From a virus, in the IMG/VR virus record IMGVR_UViG_3300025108_000159, positions 1 to 37,316 of that record: 37,316 nucleotides of DNA, one strand, 5' to 3'. Below are positions 17,600 to 25,992 of the stretch, one piece after another. The notes under the pieces were generated by a model that was given only the letters and a program-made list of their open reading frames with translations, was not told the origin of the DNA and searched no databases. The position numbers and the translations under genes are program-made. The first letter of the stretch is position 1. Each line of letters starts with the position of its first letter.

Positions 17600-17628
17600 T
17601 TGACTTTATACCTTTATTGCTTTACAGC
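17600..17628 (+). promoter_or_regulatory. Weak promoter of the 17659 gene
   Basis: TTGACT (17600-17605), 17 bp, TACAGC (17623-17628). It resembles the stronger promoter at 17188, with CTTTATTGCTTTA in the spacer. It is followed by the GGAGTG leader at 17644-17655. Confidence 0.4.
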
Positions 17629-17658
17629 TTTATCTATTAACAAATGGAGTGTAAACCA

Positions 17659-17868
17659 ATGACTAGAAAAGATTATATTAAATTAGCTAATATGTTTAAA
17701 AATGCGATTACAATCAACAACGAAGAAAAAGAAATGCTAGGAGAAAAAAACTTCTCAAATCATACTGACAATATACTGTGTGATATGATCAACGAAGTAA
17801 TAGAAATTTGCGAGAATGATAATCCTAGATTTAACGAAGAGACATTTAGAAACGCTATAAGCAAATAA
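17659..17868 (+). CDS. Small conserved phage protein, MTRKDY type
   Basis: 69 residues from ATG 17659. The 'MTRKDYIKLANMF' opening and 'NDNPRFNEETFRNA' end are shared by small proteins of unknown role in many phages and plasmids. It is helical and acidic, with no catalytic motifs. The leader ATGGAGTGTAAACCA gives GGAGTG 7 nt from the ATG. It is a separate cassette with promoter and terminator. Confidence 0.65.
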   Translation: MTRKDYIKLANMFKNAITINNEEKEMLGEKNFSNHTDNILCDMINEVIEICENDNPRFNEETFRNAISK

Positions 17869-17887
17869 CATATACAACTATATACTA

Positions 17888-17914
17888 AGCCCTTTATCAT
17901 TAGAGGGCTTTTTT
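17888..17914 (+). terminator. Rho-independent terminator, AGCCCT-loop-AGGGCT-T6
   Basis: AGCCCT (17888-17893) and AGGGCT (17904-17909), with a 10-nt loop that may pair further, and Ts to 17914. Closes the last accessory cassette before the late operon. Confidence 0.8.
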
Positions 17915-18348
17915 AATGCCAAATAGTAACGAAATCATATTAAATAGTAATTAATAGTAATAGATCGTATAAGTTAGTAATGGGGTTAAATGGCTTGTTA
18001 TAAGGGCTTATTACATAATATTATAATACTAACATCATTCTCCTATAAAACAGGCTAACAAGGGCTAATAATGGCTAAAAACAAGCAATAAACAAACAAA
18101 ATCTGTACAATAGATGTACAAACAAGCAATAAATGGCACAATATAAGGGTTAAATACTGCCTAACTAATGCAAATACAGGCAAAACACAGGCAGACCCAC
18201 CCCCATTGACTGTTATAAATAAAAATAGGGAGTGATTTTAACCCAAAACAAACTCTCTAAAGGCTTTTTTTAAACCCCTAGAGAACAAAATAGCAACATC
18301 TGGTATCATTCGACACAAACAAGGTAAAAACTTGACTACGAGCTAAAT
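17915..18348. other. Gene-free late-operon leader with repeats
   Basis: About 430 bp without a supported gene. It contains: AATAGTAA at 17922, 17943 and 17953 and TTAGTAA at 17974 (steps of 10 or 20-21 bp); AAACAAGCAATAAA at 18079-18092 and 18120-18133; between them the TGTACA element (18104-18121); TTGACT at 18206; and a hairpin TCTCTA/TAGAGA at 18254-18284. It is probably the late promoter and control region; no consensus -10 is firmly placed. Confidence 0.5.
18104..18121. promoter_or_regulatory. Third copy of the 18-bp TGTACA element
   Basis: TGTACAATAGATGTACAA is the reverse complement, with one mismatch, of the 18-mer at 5707 and 5866. Two TGTACA half-sites lie 5 bp apart. It sits in the leader of the late operon, far from attP, which suggests a regulatory protein acting at both places. 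Confidence 0.6.
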
Positions 18349-18519
18349 ATGAAGAAAAAAAAGGTAAAGAAGAAACAACCAAAAGACCCTTTTAAGGAGT
18401 TGGTTGATCTAATGCAGAAGAAAACCCGTTACCCAGAGACAATGGGAAGAGGGCAAGTAAAAGGCAATGACGTAGCGAAAATACGAGACATTCTTAATGA
18501 AGATAACGATTCCGTATAA
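18349..18519 (+). CDS. 56-residue basic protein preceding terL
   Basis: It opens at ATG 18349 with a Lys-rich N-terminus (MKKKKVKKKQPKDPFKELVD), followed by a helix and 'YPETMGRGQVKGNDVAKIRDIL'. The 3' end overlaps the terL start by 23 nt, so it is translated with it. Not recognised. Its basic start and place suggest a packaging accessory. It is the first gene of the late operon. Confidence 0.55.
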   Translation: MKKKKVKKKQPKDPFKELVDLMQKKTRYPETMGRGQVKGNDVAKIRDILNEDNDSV

Positions 18520-19747
18520 ACCAAGACCGCATCAAGTTGACGTACACAATAAGTTACAACGATTTAATGTGTTGGTCTGTCATAGACGATTTGGCAAAAC
18601 TGTATTGTGTATTAACGAGGTACTAAAGAAGTGCTTAGAGAATAGACTTCCTAGACCGAGATACTACTATATTGCTCCAACATACCAAATGGCAAAACGT
18701 ACTGCTTGGGATTATTTAAAAGAATATACAAGTGTTTTACCAGACGTACAGTACCATGAAACAGAGCTAAGAGCTGATCTACCAAATGGTGGAAGAATAC
18801 AGCTTTTAGGATGTGAGAGACCAGACAGTCTTCGTGGGTTGTATATGGATGGTGTTATTTTAGATGAGGTTGCACAAATGCCAACGAGGTTATGGACAGA
18901 GATTGTTCGACCTGCTTTGTCTGATAGAGAAGGTTTCTTAATTGCTATTGGTACACCGCAAGGACACAATGCCTTTTGGACTTTATACGATCACGCAAAT
19001 CATCAAGACGATTGGTACGCAGAAACATTTAGAGCTTCGGAGACAAACATTATTTCCGAGTTAGAATTGAATGAAGCAAAAGCATTAATGCCACCTGAAA
19101 TATACGAGGCAGAATTTGAATGTAGTTTTGACTCCTCCGCAATAGGTTCAATATATGCAAGAGGATTAAATAAAGCGGATGATGATAAAAGAATTACAAA
19201 AGTACCTTACGATGAAAGTATGAAAGTTAATACATTCTGGGATTTAGGAATGGCAGATAAAACCGCTATATGGTTTGTCCAACAAAAGGGTAGTGCTTTT
19301 CATATTATAGATTACTTGGAAGAGAGCGGCGAGAGTTTAGAATACTACGCCTCTGCTTTGCAAGACAAAGGGTATGTGTATGACACGCATTATCTACCGC
19401 ATGATGCTAATGTCCGAGAAATTGGAACAGGGGTATCAAGGTTAGAGACTGCACAAAGTTTAGGACTTAGAACAGCTATTGTTCCCAAGTTAAGTATAGA
19501 AGACGGAATTAATGCAGTACGCATGATTCTTGCTCGTTGTTGGTTTGACCATGAAAAATGTAAAGACGGATTAGACGCACTTCGTCAGTACAGATGGGCT
19601 ACCACCGATAAAGGAGAAACAAAAAACAAACCCGTACATGATTGGACATCGCACAGTGCAGATGCCTTTCGGTACTTTGCAGTAGGAAAAAATCAATCAA
19701 GTGAGTGGAGTACAGATATTGAGTACCCACATTTAGGAATTATTTAA
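18497..19747 (+). CDS. terL: Terminase large subunit (packaging ATPase-nuclease)
   Basis: 416 residues. Walker A CHRRFGKT (28-35), Walker B GVILDE (119-124, with D123/E124) and the coupling motif IGTPQG (151-156) form the ATPase. The RNase H-like nuclease uses acidic residues D249 (FWDLGMADKTA), D303 (YLPHDAN) and D389 (HSADAFRYF). This is a complete large terminase, somewhat short. It packages DNA into the procapsid through the portal encoded next (TAATG overlap). Its small-subunit partner is at 14484. Confidence 0.95.
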   Translation: MKITIPYKPRPHQVDVHNKLQRFNVLVCHRRFGKTVLCINEVLKKCLENRLPRPRYYYIAPTYQMAKRTAWDYLKEYTSVLPDVQYHETELRADLPNGGRIQLLGCERPDSLRGLYMDGVILDEVAQMPTRLWTEIVRPALSDREGFLIAIGTPQGHNAFWTLYDHANHQDDWYAETFRASETNIISELELNEAKALMPPEIYEAEFECSFDSSAIGSIYARGLNKADDDKRITKVPYDESMKVNTFWDLGMADKTAIWFVQQKGSAFHIIDYLEESGESLEYYASALQDKGYVYDTHYLPHDANVREIGTGVSRLETAQSLGLRTAIVPKLSIEDGINAVRMILARCWFDHEKCKDGLDALRQYRWATTDKGETKNKPVHDWTSHSADAFRYFAVGKNQSSEWSTDIEYPHLGII

Positions 19748-21726
19748 TGGCAAAATTATCAAAAACAAAATTATTGACGTTAATCTCACAGGAGGTGCAA
19801 AACTCTTTAGGATTTTACTCAAGTGAATTAGCAGAACAACGCAAAGACGCAATCAAGTATTACTTAGGCGAGCCTATTGGTAATGAAACAGAAGGTCGAT
19901 CTAGTGTTGTTAGTCAAGATTTATTAGAAGTTGTAGAGGCAATCCTCCCGAGCCTTATGCGAATGTTTACACAGCAAGACAAGGTAGTAAACTTTGAACC
20001 AACGCAACCAGAAGATGTGCCATACGCAGAACAAATTTCTGATTACTGCAATCATATTTTTACAAAAGACAATAATGGTTTTCACATATTGCATAGTATG
20101 TTTAAAACAGCATTACTGCAAAAAAATGGTTTTTGTAAAATTTATTGGAAGACATCTAAAGAACAAAAAAAAGAAAGTTATAAAAATTTAACAGAGGCAG
20201 AATACCAAGCATTACAAATAGATAATGAAGTAGAAATTATTGGTGTTGATAGCAGAGAAGAGGACATGATGGGTATGCCTCAAACATTGTATGATGTTGA
20301 TGTTAAAAGAGTACAAGATTATTCCCGAGTACAAATAGACCCTGTACCACCAGAGGAAGTATTAGTTAGTAAAAGAGCTACATCATTACAAGATTGTGAT
20401 TTTATTGCACAGCGAGTAATGAAAACGGTTTCTGAATTAATCGACATGGGTTACGACAGAAAACAAGTAGAAAGTTTACCAAGTTCCGAAGAACAAATTT
20501 ATAATAGCGAAGCAATCGTTAGACGTAGCTACGATGATGAAACAACTGACATGGATGCAAGCATGGTTGACCCTGCTCTTCGTGTAGTGCAAATTACCGA
20601 GTGCTACATGAAAGTTGACATGGATGGCGATGGTATTGCCGAGCTTAGAAAAATTACTGTTGGTGGTAGTGGTTATAACAATTACGTTGTATTAGAGAAC
20701 GAAGAAATACCGCTTATTCCTTTTGCGATGGTATGTGCTATTCCAATGCCTTTCCGTTTCTTTGGTTTATCGTTTTATGATTTACTTGCTGACTTACAGT
20801 TAGTTAAAACAACTATCCTTAGAAATACATTAGACAATATGTATTTCCAAAACAACGCAAGAACGATTGTCGTTGATGGTCAAGCAAACCTTGATGATCT
20901 ACTAACCAGTAGAGCAGGTGGTATTGTGAGAGTTAAATCTCCAAATGCAGTAACACCATTACAAACACCTAACTTTCTAAATGATGGTTTAGCTATGTTA
21001 GGCAAAATAGAAGAATTAAAAGAACAACGATCTGGTGTACCAAAACAACATTTAGGATTAAACCCAGACACCATTAATAAATCACATACAACAGCAACAT
21101 CAACTAATCAGATGATGCAAGCTTCTACGCAACGTATTGAATTAATAGCGAGAAACTTTGCCGAAGGAGTAAAAGATATATTTAAAAATATTTTAGCGAT
21201 TGTTTGCGAGTATCAAGATCAAGAACGTATCATTCGTCTTCGTGGTAACTTTGTACCAATGAATCCGAGAGAATGGACAACAAGATACGATGCAACAGTA
21301 CAAGTAGGATTAGGAACAGGTAATCAAGATCAACGCCTTCAAGTATTACAACAGGTACTTAACGTACAAGAAAAATTAATACAGGCAGGCGGAATGGGTA
21401 CATTAGTGACTCCACAAAATGTCTACAATACATTACAGAAATTTTTAGAAAATGCAGGATATAAGGATGCGAGTCAGTTTTTCGTAAACCCTGCTACTGT
21501 ACCCCCACAACCACCTCAACAAAAACAACCCGATCCTGCAATTCAATTAGCGGCACAACAAGTAGAAATGCAAAAACAAAAAGCAATGGCAGACATAGAC
21601 ATTAAAAATAAAAAATTACAATTAGATGAACAGAAACTAGCGGCTCAACTTATTAAAGATCAAAATATTGAGAACATTGAAAAAGAAAAACTAGCTTCTA
21701 AAATTATTGAACAAGGATTAAATTAA
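19747..21726 (+). CDS. Portal protein (P22/SU10-like)
   Basis: 659 residues. It starts SKTKLLTLISQEVQNSLGFYSSELAEQRKDAIKYYLGEPIGNETEGRSSVVS, typical of podovirus-type portals ('a..yY.g.p.g.e..GrS.vvs.dv.e.ve.llp.l'). The clip/stem region is DNMYFQNNARTIVVDGQANLDDLL..R.GGIVRVK, followed by 'RSGVPKQHLGL'. The end is a Gln/Lys-rich coiled coil (QLAAQQVEMQKQKAMADIDIKNKK). It forms the ring through which DNA enters. The start overlaps terL; the stop overlaps the next start. Confidence 0.9.
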   Translation: MAKLSKTKLLTLISQEVQNSLGFYSSELAEQRKDAIKYYLGEPIGNETEGRSSVVSQDLLEVVEAILPSLMRMFTQQDKVVNFEPTQPEDVPYAEQISDYCNHIFTKDNNGFHILHSMFKTALLQKNGFCKIYWKTSKEQKKESYKNLTEAEYQALQIDNEVEIIGVDSREEDMMGMPQTLYDVDVKRVQDYSRVQIDPVPPEEVLVSKRATSLQDCDFIAQRVMKTVSELIDMGYDRKQVESLPSSEEQIYNSEAIVRRSYDDETTDMDASMVDPALRVVQITECYMKVDMDGDGIAELRKITVGGSGYNNYVVLENEEIPLIPFAMVCAIPMPFRFFGLSFYDLLADLQLVKTTILRNTLDNMYFQNNARTIVVDGQANLDDLLTSRAGGIVRVKSPNAVTPLQTPNFLNDGLAMLGKIEELKEQRSGVPKQHLGLNPDTINKSHTTATSTNQMMQASTQRIELIARNFAEGVKDIFKNILAIVCEYQDQERIIRLRGNFVPMNPREWTTRYDATVQVGLGTGNQDQRLQVLQQVLNVQEKLIQAGGMGTLVTPQNVYNTLQKFLENAGYKDASQFFVNPATVPPQPPQQKQPDPAIQLAAQQVEMQKQKAMADIDIKNKKLQLDEQKLAAQLIKDQNIENIEKEKLASKIIEQGLN

Positions 21727-22598
21727 TGATTAATTTCACCCCTTTTCCTCAAAGCACTATTGCTCAAGAAATAATAGATAAAAATTTAACAAACCCTACA
21801 CCTAAACAAAATACAGGTATATTTCGTAACCCTCAATTTGATTTACGAACAGAACAAGGTTTGCCTGCTGATGCGTTATATCCAAATCCACAATTAGATT
21901 TTTCCGCAGAAGATACACCAACTGACCCTTGCCCAGAAGGGTATATGTTAGTTGATGGTGTATGCCAACCCATAGAACAATTTGGTCAATCATCATACCA
22001 ACAAGATAATGGAAAATCTTTTGAAGAAGAACGAGCAGAAGAAAGACCTTATATGTCTATTGAAGATATGAAAAATGCAAGTGATGAGGATTTTTTAGAT
22101 TACATGACAAGTGGTTTTTTAAAAAATAGTCCTCTTGGTTATCTTCCAAGTAAAGGCACAGAAGTTACAATGAGTAATATGTTTATGCCTTCACAGTTTC
22201 AATTACTCTTTGGTAAACAAAATGAAATGCGTAAAAATTTTATTAAAGATGAATTAACAAGAAGAGGTTATTTTACAGGTAATTTTGATAAAAATAAAAA
22301 TCCTCTTTTTGATATTGGCAGTAAAAATGTCAATACAAACACAGGTGGTATAGAAAGTTTACTTCCACAAAATGTTCAAGGACAACCTGTGACTGATGTA
22401 TTCGGAGACACTTATCAGCAAGTAGCAAATGATGGACAAGGTAATACAGGTTATACCTTTACCTCTGGCACACCATTACCTACTGTTTCACAACAAACAC
22501 AAACAGGTGTTGATTATGGAACAGGAAGAGGTGGTACTAAATTTGTTAAATTTAATGACCCTGCTGATAATTACTATGATGATACATCAGGAGTGTAA
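21726..22598 (+). CDS. Hypothetical virion-region protein with CPEGY motif
   Basis: 290 residues, polar, Gln/Asn/Gly-rich and probably partly disordered. 'DPCPEGYMLVDGVCQPI' (residues about 67-83) is a short two-Cys motif seen in proteins of marine phages. Between portal and scaffold, so probably structural or ejected. Helical middle (SIEDMKNASDEDFLDYMTSGFL) and low-complexity C-terminus. Its role is unknown. Overlaps both neighbours by a single base. Confidence 0.5.
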   Translation: MINFTPFPQSTIAQEIIDKNLTNPTPKQNTGIFRNPQFDLRTEQGLPADALYPNPQLDFSAEDTPTDPCPEGYMLVDGVCQPIEQFGQSSYQQDNGKSFEEERAEERPYMSIEDMKNASDEDFLDYMTSGFLKNSPLGYLPSKGTEVTMSNMFMPSQFQLLFGKQNEMRKNFIKDELTRRGYFTGNFDKNKNPLFDIGSKNVNTNTGGIESLLPQNVQGQPVTDVFGDTYQQVANDGQGNTGYTFTSGTPLPTVSQQTQTGVDYGTGRGGTKFVKFNDPADNYYDDTSGV

Positions 22599-22843
22599 TG
22601 GAAAAAGAAAAAGAAATACAAAAAGGAAATAGAGCCAAACAAATATTAGAAGATGAAATATTTGCAGAGGCAGTAAAAAGAGTTTCAGACGAGTTAGACC
22701 TAGAATGGATTAATTCGCCTGTAAGAGACACGGAAGGGCGAGAAAAAATTTACATGATGAAAAAAATGTTAAATGTCCTTTTGGTGCAACTACGATCTGT
22801 TATGGAAACAGGTAAACTAGCATCCAAACAGATCAATCAATAA
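22598..22843 (+). CDS. Small conserved helical protein of portal-scaffold region
   Basis: 81 residues, helical. 'GNRAKQILEDEIFAEAVKRVSDELDLEWINSPVRDTEGREKIYMMKKMLNVLLVQLRSVMETGKLA' matches a family of small phage proteins in which 'SP.rD.egRE.l......l..v...L....e.G..A' recurs near portal and scaffold genes. Possible chaperone or accessory of head assembly; function not established. Confidence 0.6.
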   Translation: MEKEKEIQKGNRAKQILEDEIFAEAVKRVSDELDLEWINSPVRDTEGREKIYMMKKMLNVLLVQLRSVMETGKLASKQINQ

Positions 22844-22861
22844 TCTAAATAAGGAGTTACA

Positions 22862-23878
22862 ATGGCAGACACGCCTCAAGAGGAATCTGCTGTTTCAAAA
22901 CCAACCTATACAACAGATGAAACAGCAAAGGCTTTCGCTACCCTTTTAAATAACGAGACTGCAAGGAACGAAGAGCCTACAACGGAAGTATCAGAAAGTA
23001 AGGAAAGTGATCTTGAACAAGACACCACCGAACTTACATCAGACGATATAGACGTCAACGACATAGTAGATAACGAAGAAACTATTTCAAACAGCGAAGA
23101 GACACTTTACGAAATTACTGTCAACGGACAGAAACAACAAGTTACCCTCGATGAGCTTATGAAAGGTTACTCTAGGGAATCAGACTATACCAAGAAAACA
23201 ATGGAGCTAGGAGACAAGCGAAGAGAAATAGAAACTTTGCAAGGTGACTTAGCGAAAGAGTTAGAAGCAGTCAAAAATTCTAAAAGTCAATATGCACAAC
23301 AACTAGATGATCTAACACAACAGTTAGGCACTAAGGAACAAAATATAGACTGGGAAACTTTATATCAAGATGACCCTGCGGAGTATGTTCGCAAAAAAGC
23401 AGAGTCAGATAGACGTAAAGAAATGTTGCAACAAGCACAAGTTGAAAAGCAACGTCTTCAAGAAGAACAACGAACAGAGCAAGAGAAAGTATATAGCGAT
23501 TACATTGCAAAAGAACGTCAAATCTTAGAAGAAAAATTACCAATCTATAAGAATAAAGAAAAGAGAGAAGCATTTGTTAAAAACTTAACAAACTTTGCTA
23601 AAGAGAATGGTTATACTGACCAAGAAATTGCAATGATGGTAGATCATCGTGCAGTTATGTTGTTAGCTAACGCTTACAAATACGATCAGTTAAAGAAAAC
23701 TAAACTCTCTGGTAAAAAAGTAAATACTCCTCCTAGAATTGTTCGACCTAATGCGTCTAATGTGACGGAAGCATCTAACGATAAACAACGTATTGATCGC
23801 AGAATGACTAAACTGAAAAAATCTGGATCACTTCGAGATGCACAATCGGTGTTGAAAGAAATGATGCAAAACGAATAG
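22862..23878 (+). CDS. Scaffolding protein (probable)
   Basis: 338 residues. The N-terminal ~75 residues are acidic and disordered. A small domain follows (YEITVNGQKQQVTLDELMKGYSRESDYTKKTMEL), then a long coiled coil (about 120-240, EVKNSKSQYAQQLDDLTQQL... VEKQRLQEEQRTEQEKV), and the end is basic (RRMTKLKKSGSLRDAQSVLKEMM). This charge layout, and position directly before the capsid gene, identify it as a head scaffold, which guides capsid assembly and is then lost. AAGGAGTTAC lies before the ATG. Confidence 0.8.
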   Translation: MADTPQEESAVSKPTYTTDETAKAFATLLNNETARNEEPTTEVSESKESDLEQDTTELTSDDIDVNDIVDNEETISNSEETLYEITVNGQKQQVTLDELMKGYSRESDYTKKTMELGDKRREIETLQGDLAKELEAVKNSKSQYAQQLDDLTQQLGTKEQNIDWETLYQDDPAEYVRKKAESDRRKEMLQQAQVEKQRLQEEQRTEQEKVYSDYIAKERQILEEKLPIYKNKEKREAFVKNLTNFAKENGYTDQEIAMMVDHRAVMLLANAYKYDQLKKTKLSGKKVNTPPRIVRPNASNVTEASNDKQRIDRRMTKLKKSGSLRDAQSVLKEMMQNE

Positions 23879-23887
23879 GAGTTAAAA

Positions 23888-24862
23888 ATGGCTGTACCTA
23901 CAAATACAGTAGAAACTTTTGATCGTGTTGGTATAAGAGAAGACTTGGCTGATGTTATTTACAATATAGCACCAACTGAAACACCTTTCATATCAAATGC
24001 GGCATCAGGTTCAGCGGCTCAAACTTTACATGAGTGGCAAACAGACGGACTAGCAAATGCAGGAGCAAATGCTCAAAAAGAAGGCGATGACTACGCACTA
24101 GGTAGCAGAGCTGCAACAACAAGACTAAACAACTACACACAAATCTCTGCTAAAACAGTAGGTGTGTCTGGCTCTGACCAAGCAGTAACAAATGCAGGTC
24201 GAGGAGACGAACTTGCTTACCAATTAGCAAAACTTGGTAAAGAGTTGAAGAGAGATATGGAGTTTGCAAACATTGGTGTAGAAAATGCAAAAGCATCTGG
24301 TTCATCTGGCACAGCTAGAGAATCAGCATCAGTAGGCACATGGTACGGAGGTAACATCGCAGGTACTTCTTCAAGTGCAGGAAACTTCTCAACTAATGGT
24401 TCTCCAAGTGCAAGCCCTGCAGGTACGGGAGCTACTGCAATCGCAGGTGGTACTAACAGAACTTTTACAGAAGCATTGTTAAAAGCAGGTCTAAAAAAAT
24501 GTTACGAGCTAGGTGGAAACCCAGACGTAGTATTAATGTCTGCTTCACATAAACAATTAGCATCTGCATTTTCTGGTGTAGCAACACTATACAAAAACGC
24601 TGATGACAAAACTGTTATCGGTGCAGTAGATGTGTATGTGTCTGACTTTGGCGAAGTAAGTTTCGTACCAGACAGACATCAACAAGCTAACAGAGTTGAT
24701 ATTTTGGAAATGGATAAATGGGAAGTATCTTACCTAAGACCATTCCAAACTAAAGACCTAGCATCAAGCGGAGACAACGATAAGAAACTACTCTTAACAG
24801 AGTGGACTCTTACTGCAAGATCGCCAAATGCTAACTACGGAATATTTAACTTAACTGCATAA
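23888..24862 (+). CDS. Major capsid protein, SU10/DUF5309 family
   Basis: 324 residues. The start 'MAVPTNTVETFDRVGIREDLADVIYNIAPTETPFISNA' and the block 'TRLNNYTQISAKTVGVSGSDQAVTNAGRGDELAYQLAKLGKELKRDMEFANIG' are those of the SU10-type major capsid proteins (DUF5309, HK97 fold). The middle is Gly/Ser-rich, and the C-terminal half has KADKTVIGAVDVYVSDFG-like strands (DVYVSDFGEVSFVPDRHQ). Size is usual for the family. It makes the icosahedral shell. AGGAG lies before the start; a terminator-like hairpin follows at 24879. Confidence 0.92.
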   Translation: MAVPTNTVETFDRVGIREDLADVIYNIAPTETPFISNAASGSAAQTLHEWQTDGLANAGANAQKEGDDYALGSRAATTRLNNYTQISAKTVGVSGSDQAVTNAGRGDELAYQLAKLGKELKRDMEFANIGVENAKASGSSGTARESASVGTWYGGNIAGTSSSAGNFSTNGSPSASPAGTGATAIAGGTNRTFTEALLKAGLKKCYELGGNPDVVLMSASHKQLASAFSGVATLYKNADDKTVIGAVDVYVSDFGEVSFVPDRHQQANRVDILEMDKWEVSYLRPFQTKDLASSGDNDKKLLLTEWTLTARSPNANYGIFNLTA

Positions 24863-24878
24863 TTGTAGTCATAGGATA

Positions 24879-24903
24879 AGGAGGGGGTTTACCCCTCCTA
24901 TTT
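24879..24903 (+). terminator. Partial terminator after the capsid gene
   Basis: AGGAGGGG (24879-24886), GTTTA, CCCCTCCT (24892-24899): an 8-bp perfect stem followed by an A/T-rich tail rather than a pure T-tract. Such weak terminators often lower expression of genes after the capsid, or protect the capsid mRNA 3' end. Confidence 0.6.
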
Positions 24904-24926
24904 AATTTTAACATGAGGATATAACA

Positions 24927-25022
24927 ATGCGTGGAATGAAAAAAAGAGCAAAGAAAAGTAAAAAATCTCCAGTCTTCAATGAAGATAAAAAGAAAAAAGT
25001 TAAAAAGAAAAAGAAAAAGTAA
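24927..25022 (+). CDS. 31-residue lysine-rich basic peptide
   Basis: It opens at ATG 24927 (TGAGGATATAAC upstream) and stops with overlap to the next start (TAATG). The sequence begins MRGMKKRAKKSKKSPVFNED and ends in Lys repeats. It is similar in style to the 48-residue basic peptide at 4691. Right after the capsid it may enter the head with DNA. Function unknown. Confidence 0.55.
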   Translation: MRGMKKRAKKSKKSPVFNEDKKKKVKKKKKK

Positions 25023-25366
25023 TGAGTAAAAAAATCTGGCTTGATGAAAATACAAGTAAGAGTGTCATTAAAACTAAAATGCACATTGACGAAAGTGAAA
25101 ACAAATATCATTTTGAAGATGTGCAAGACATTCAACCCATACTAGAACGTAACAAGTTTGAAGCAAAAAATGATTTGTATAAGGTTCGTGGTATGCAAGA
25201 TGCAAAAATGTATAAAGTTGCATCTATCCCTTTGATTGTAATTCAACAGCTAGCACAAAAAGGAATTATGTCTAATGCAGGTCGCATTATAGACAAAGAT
25301 CGTTTTAAAAAATGGTTAAACGACCCAGAAAATAGACACTTTAGAGTATATCAAGGAAATGTATAA
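25022..25366 (+). CDS. Hypothetical head-tail region protein
   Basis: 114 residues. It has a basic start, a polar middle and 'MYKVASIPLIVIQQLAQKGIMSNAGRIIDKDRFKKWLNDPENRHFRVYQG', a helical end with a DNA-binding-like look. Proteins with this 'IP......l...G....G...D...f..wLnd.en..fr...G' tail are found after the capsid gene in marine podoviruses. Role unknown. The start overlaps the basic peptide and the stop overlaps the adaptor. Confidence 0.6.
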   Translation: MSKKIWLDENTSKSVIKTKMHIDESENKYHFEDVQDIQPILERNKFEAKNDLYKVRGMQDAKMYKVASIPLIVIQQLAQKGIMSNAGRIIDKDRFKKWLNDPENRHFRVYQGNV

Positions 25367-25992
25367 TGGCACTAGACACTTTTGCAAATTTAAAAACAAC
25401 AATAGCAAATTATCTCAATCGTGATGATTTAACTGCGTACATTCCTGATTTTATTTCTTTAACAGAAAAAAGATTGAATAGAGAGTTGCGTGTTAGAGAA
25501 ATGATTAATACTGATACCAGTACAACAACTGTTTCTGGTACACAGAATTATAATTTACCAACTGGTTTTATTGAAGCAATAAGTGTTATTTTTCAAAGTG
25601 ACCCATTTACAACTTTATCTTATATTAGTAATCACGACTTTTATCGTAGTTATAATTCTAGTGTTACATCTGGTACACCAACGTTCTTTACGATTGTTGG
25701 CGATAAAATAAAATTAGGTGTAGCTCCCGATCAAGCAGTTACATTACAAATTGATTTTTATAAAAATGTTACCGCTTTGACAGATAGTAATACAACAAAC
25801 GATATACTGACTAACTACCCAGAATTATATTTATATGGTTCTTTAGCAGAGTCATCGCCATTTCTAATGCAAGATGAAAGATTACAAACTTGGGCTAGTT
25901 TATATAAAGAAGCAGTAATTAAAGCAAACGAGTCATCATCTAAAGGGTCTTCATCAACACCATTATTAATGTCTGCAAGATCGGTGGTCTAA
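25366..25992 (+). CDS. Head-tail adaptor protein (SU10 adaptor-like)
   Basis: 208 residues. 'MALDTFANLKTTIANYLNRDDLTAYIPDFISLTEKRLNRELRVREMI' is the N-terminus of the phage head-tail adaptor family ('tf.dL...i..~l.r.d....i..fi.laE..inr.lR...m'), as in SU10-like phages. It is followed by a beta region (LPTGFIEAISVIF...TPTFFTIVGDKIKLGVAPD) and helices (YPELYLYGSLAESSPFLMQDERLQTWASLY). It binds the portal and forms the ring that holds the nozzle encoded next. Confidence 0.8.
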   Translation: MALDTFANLKTTIANYLNRDDLTAYIPDFISLTEKRLNRELRVREMINTDTSTTTVSGTQNYNLPTGFIEAISVIFQSDPFTTLSYISNHDFYRSYNSSVTSGTPTFFTIVGDKIKLGVAPDQAVTLQIDFYKNVTALTDSNTTNDILTNYPELYLYGSLAESSPFLMQDERLQTWASLYKEAVIKANESSSKGSSSTPLLMSARSVV

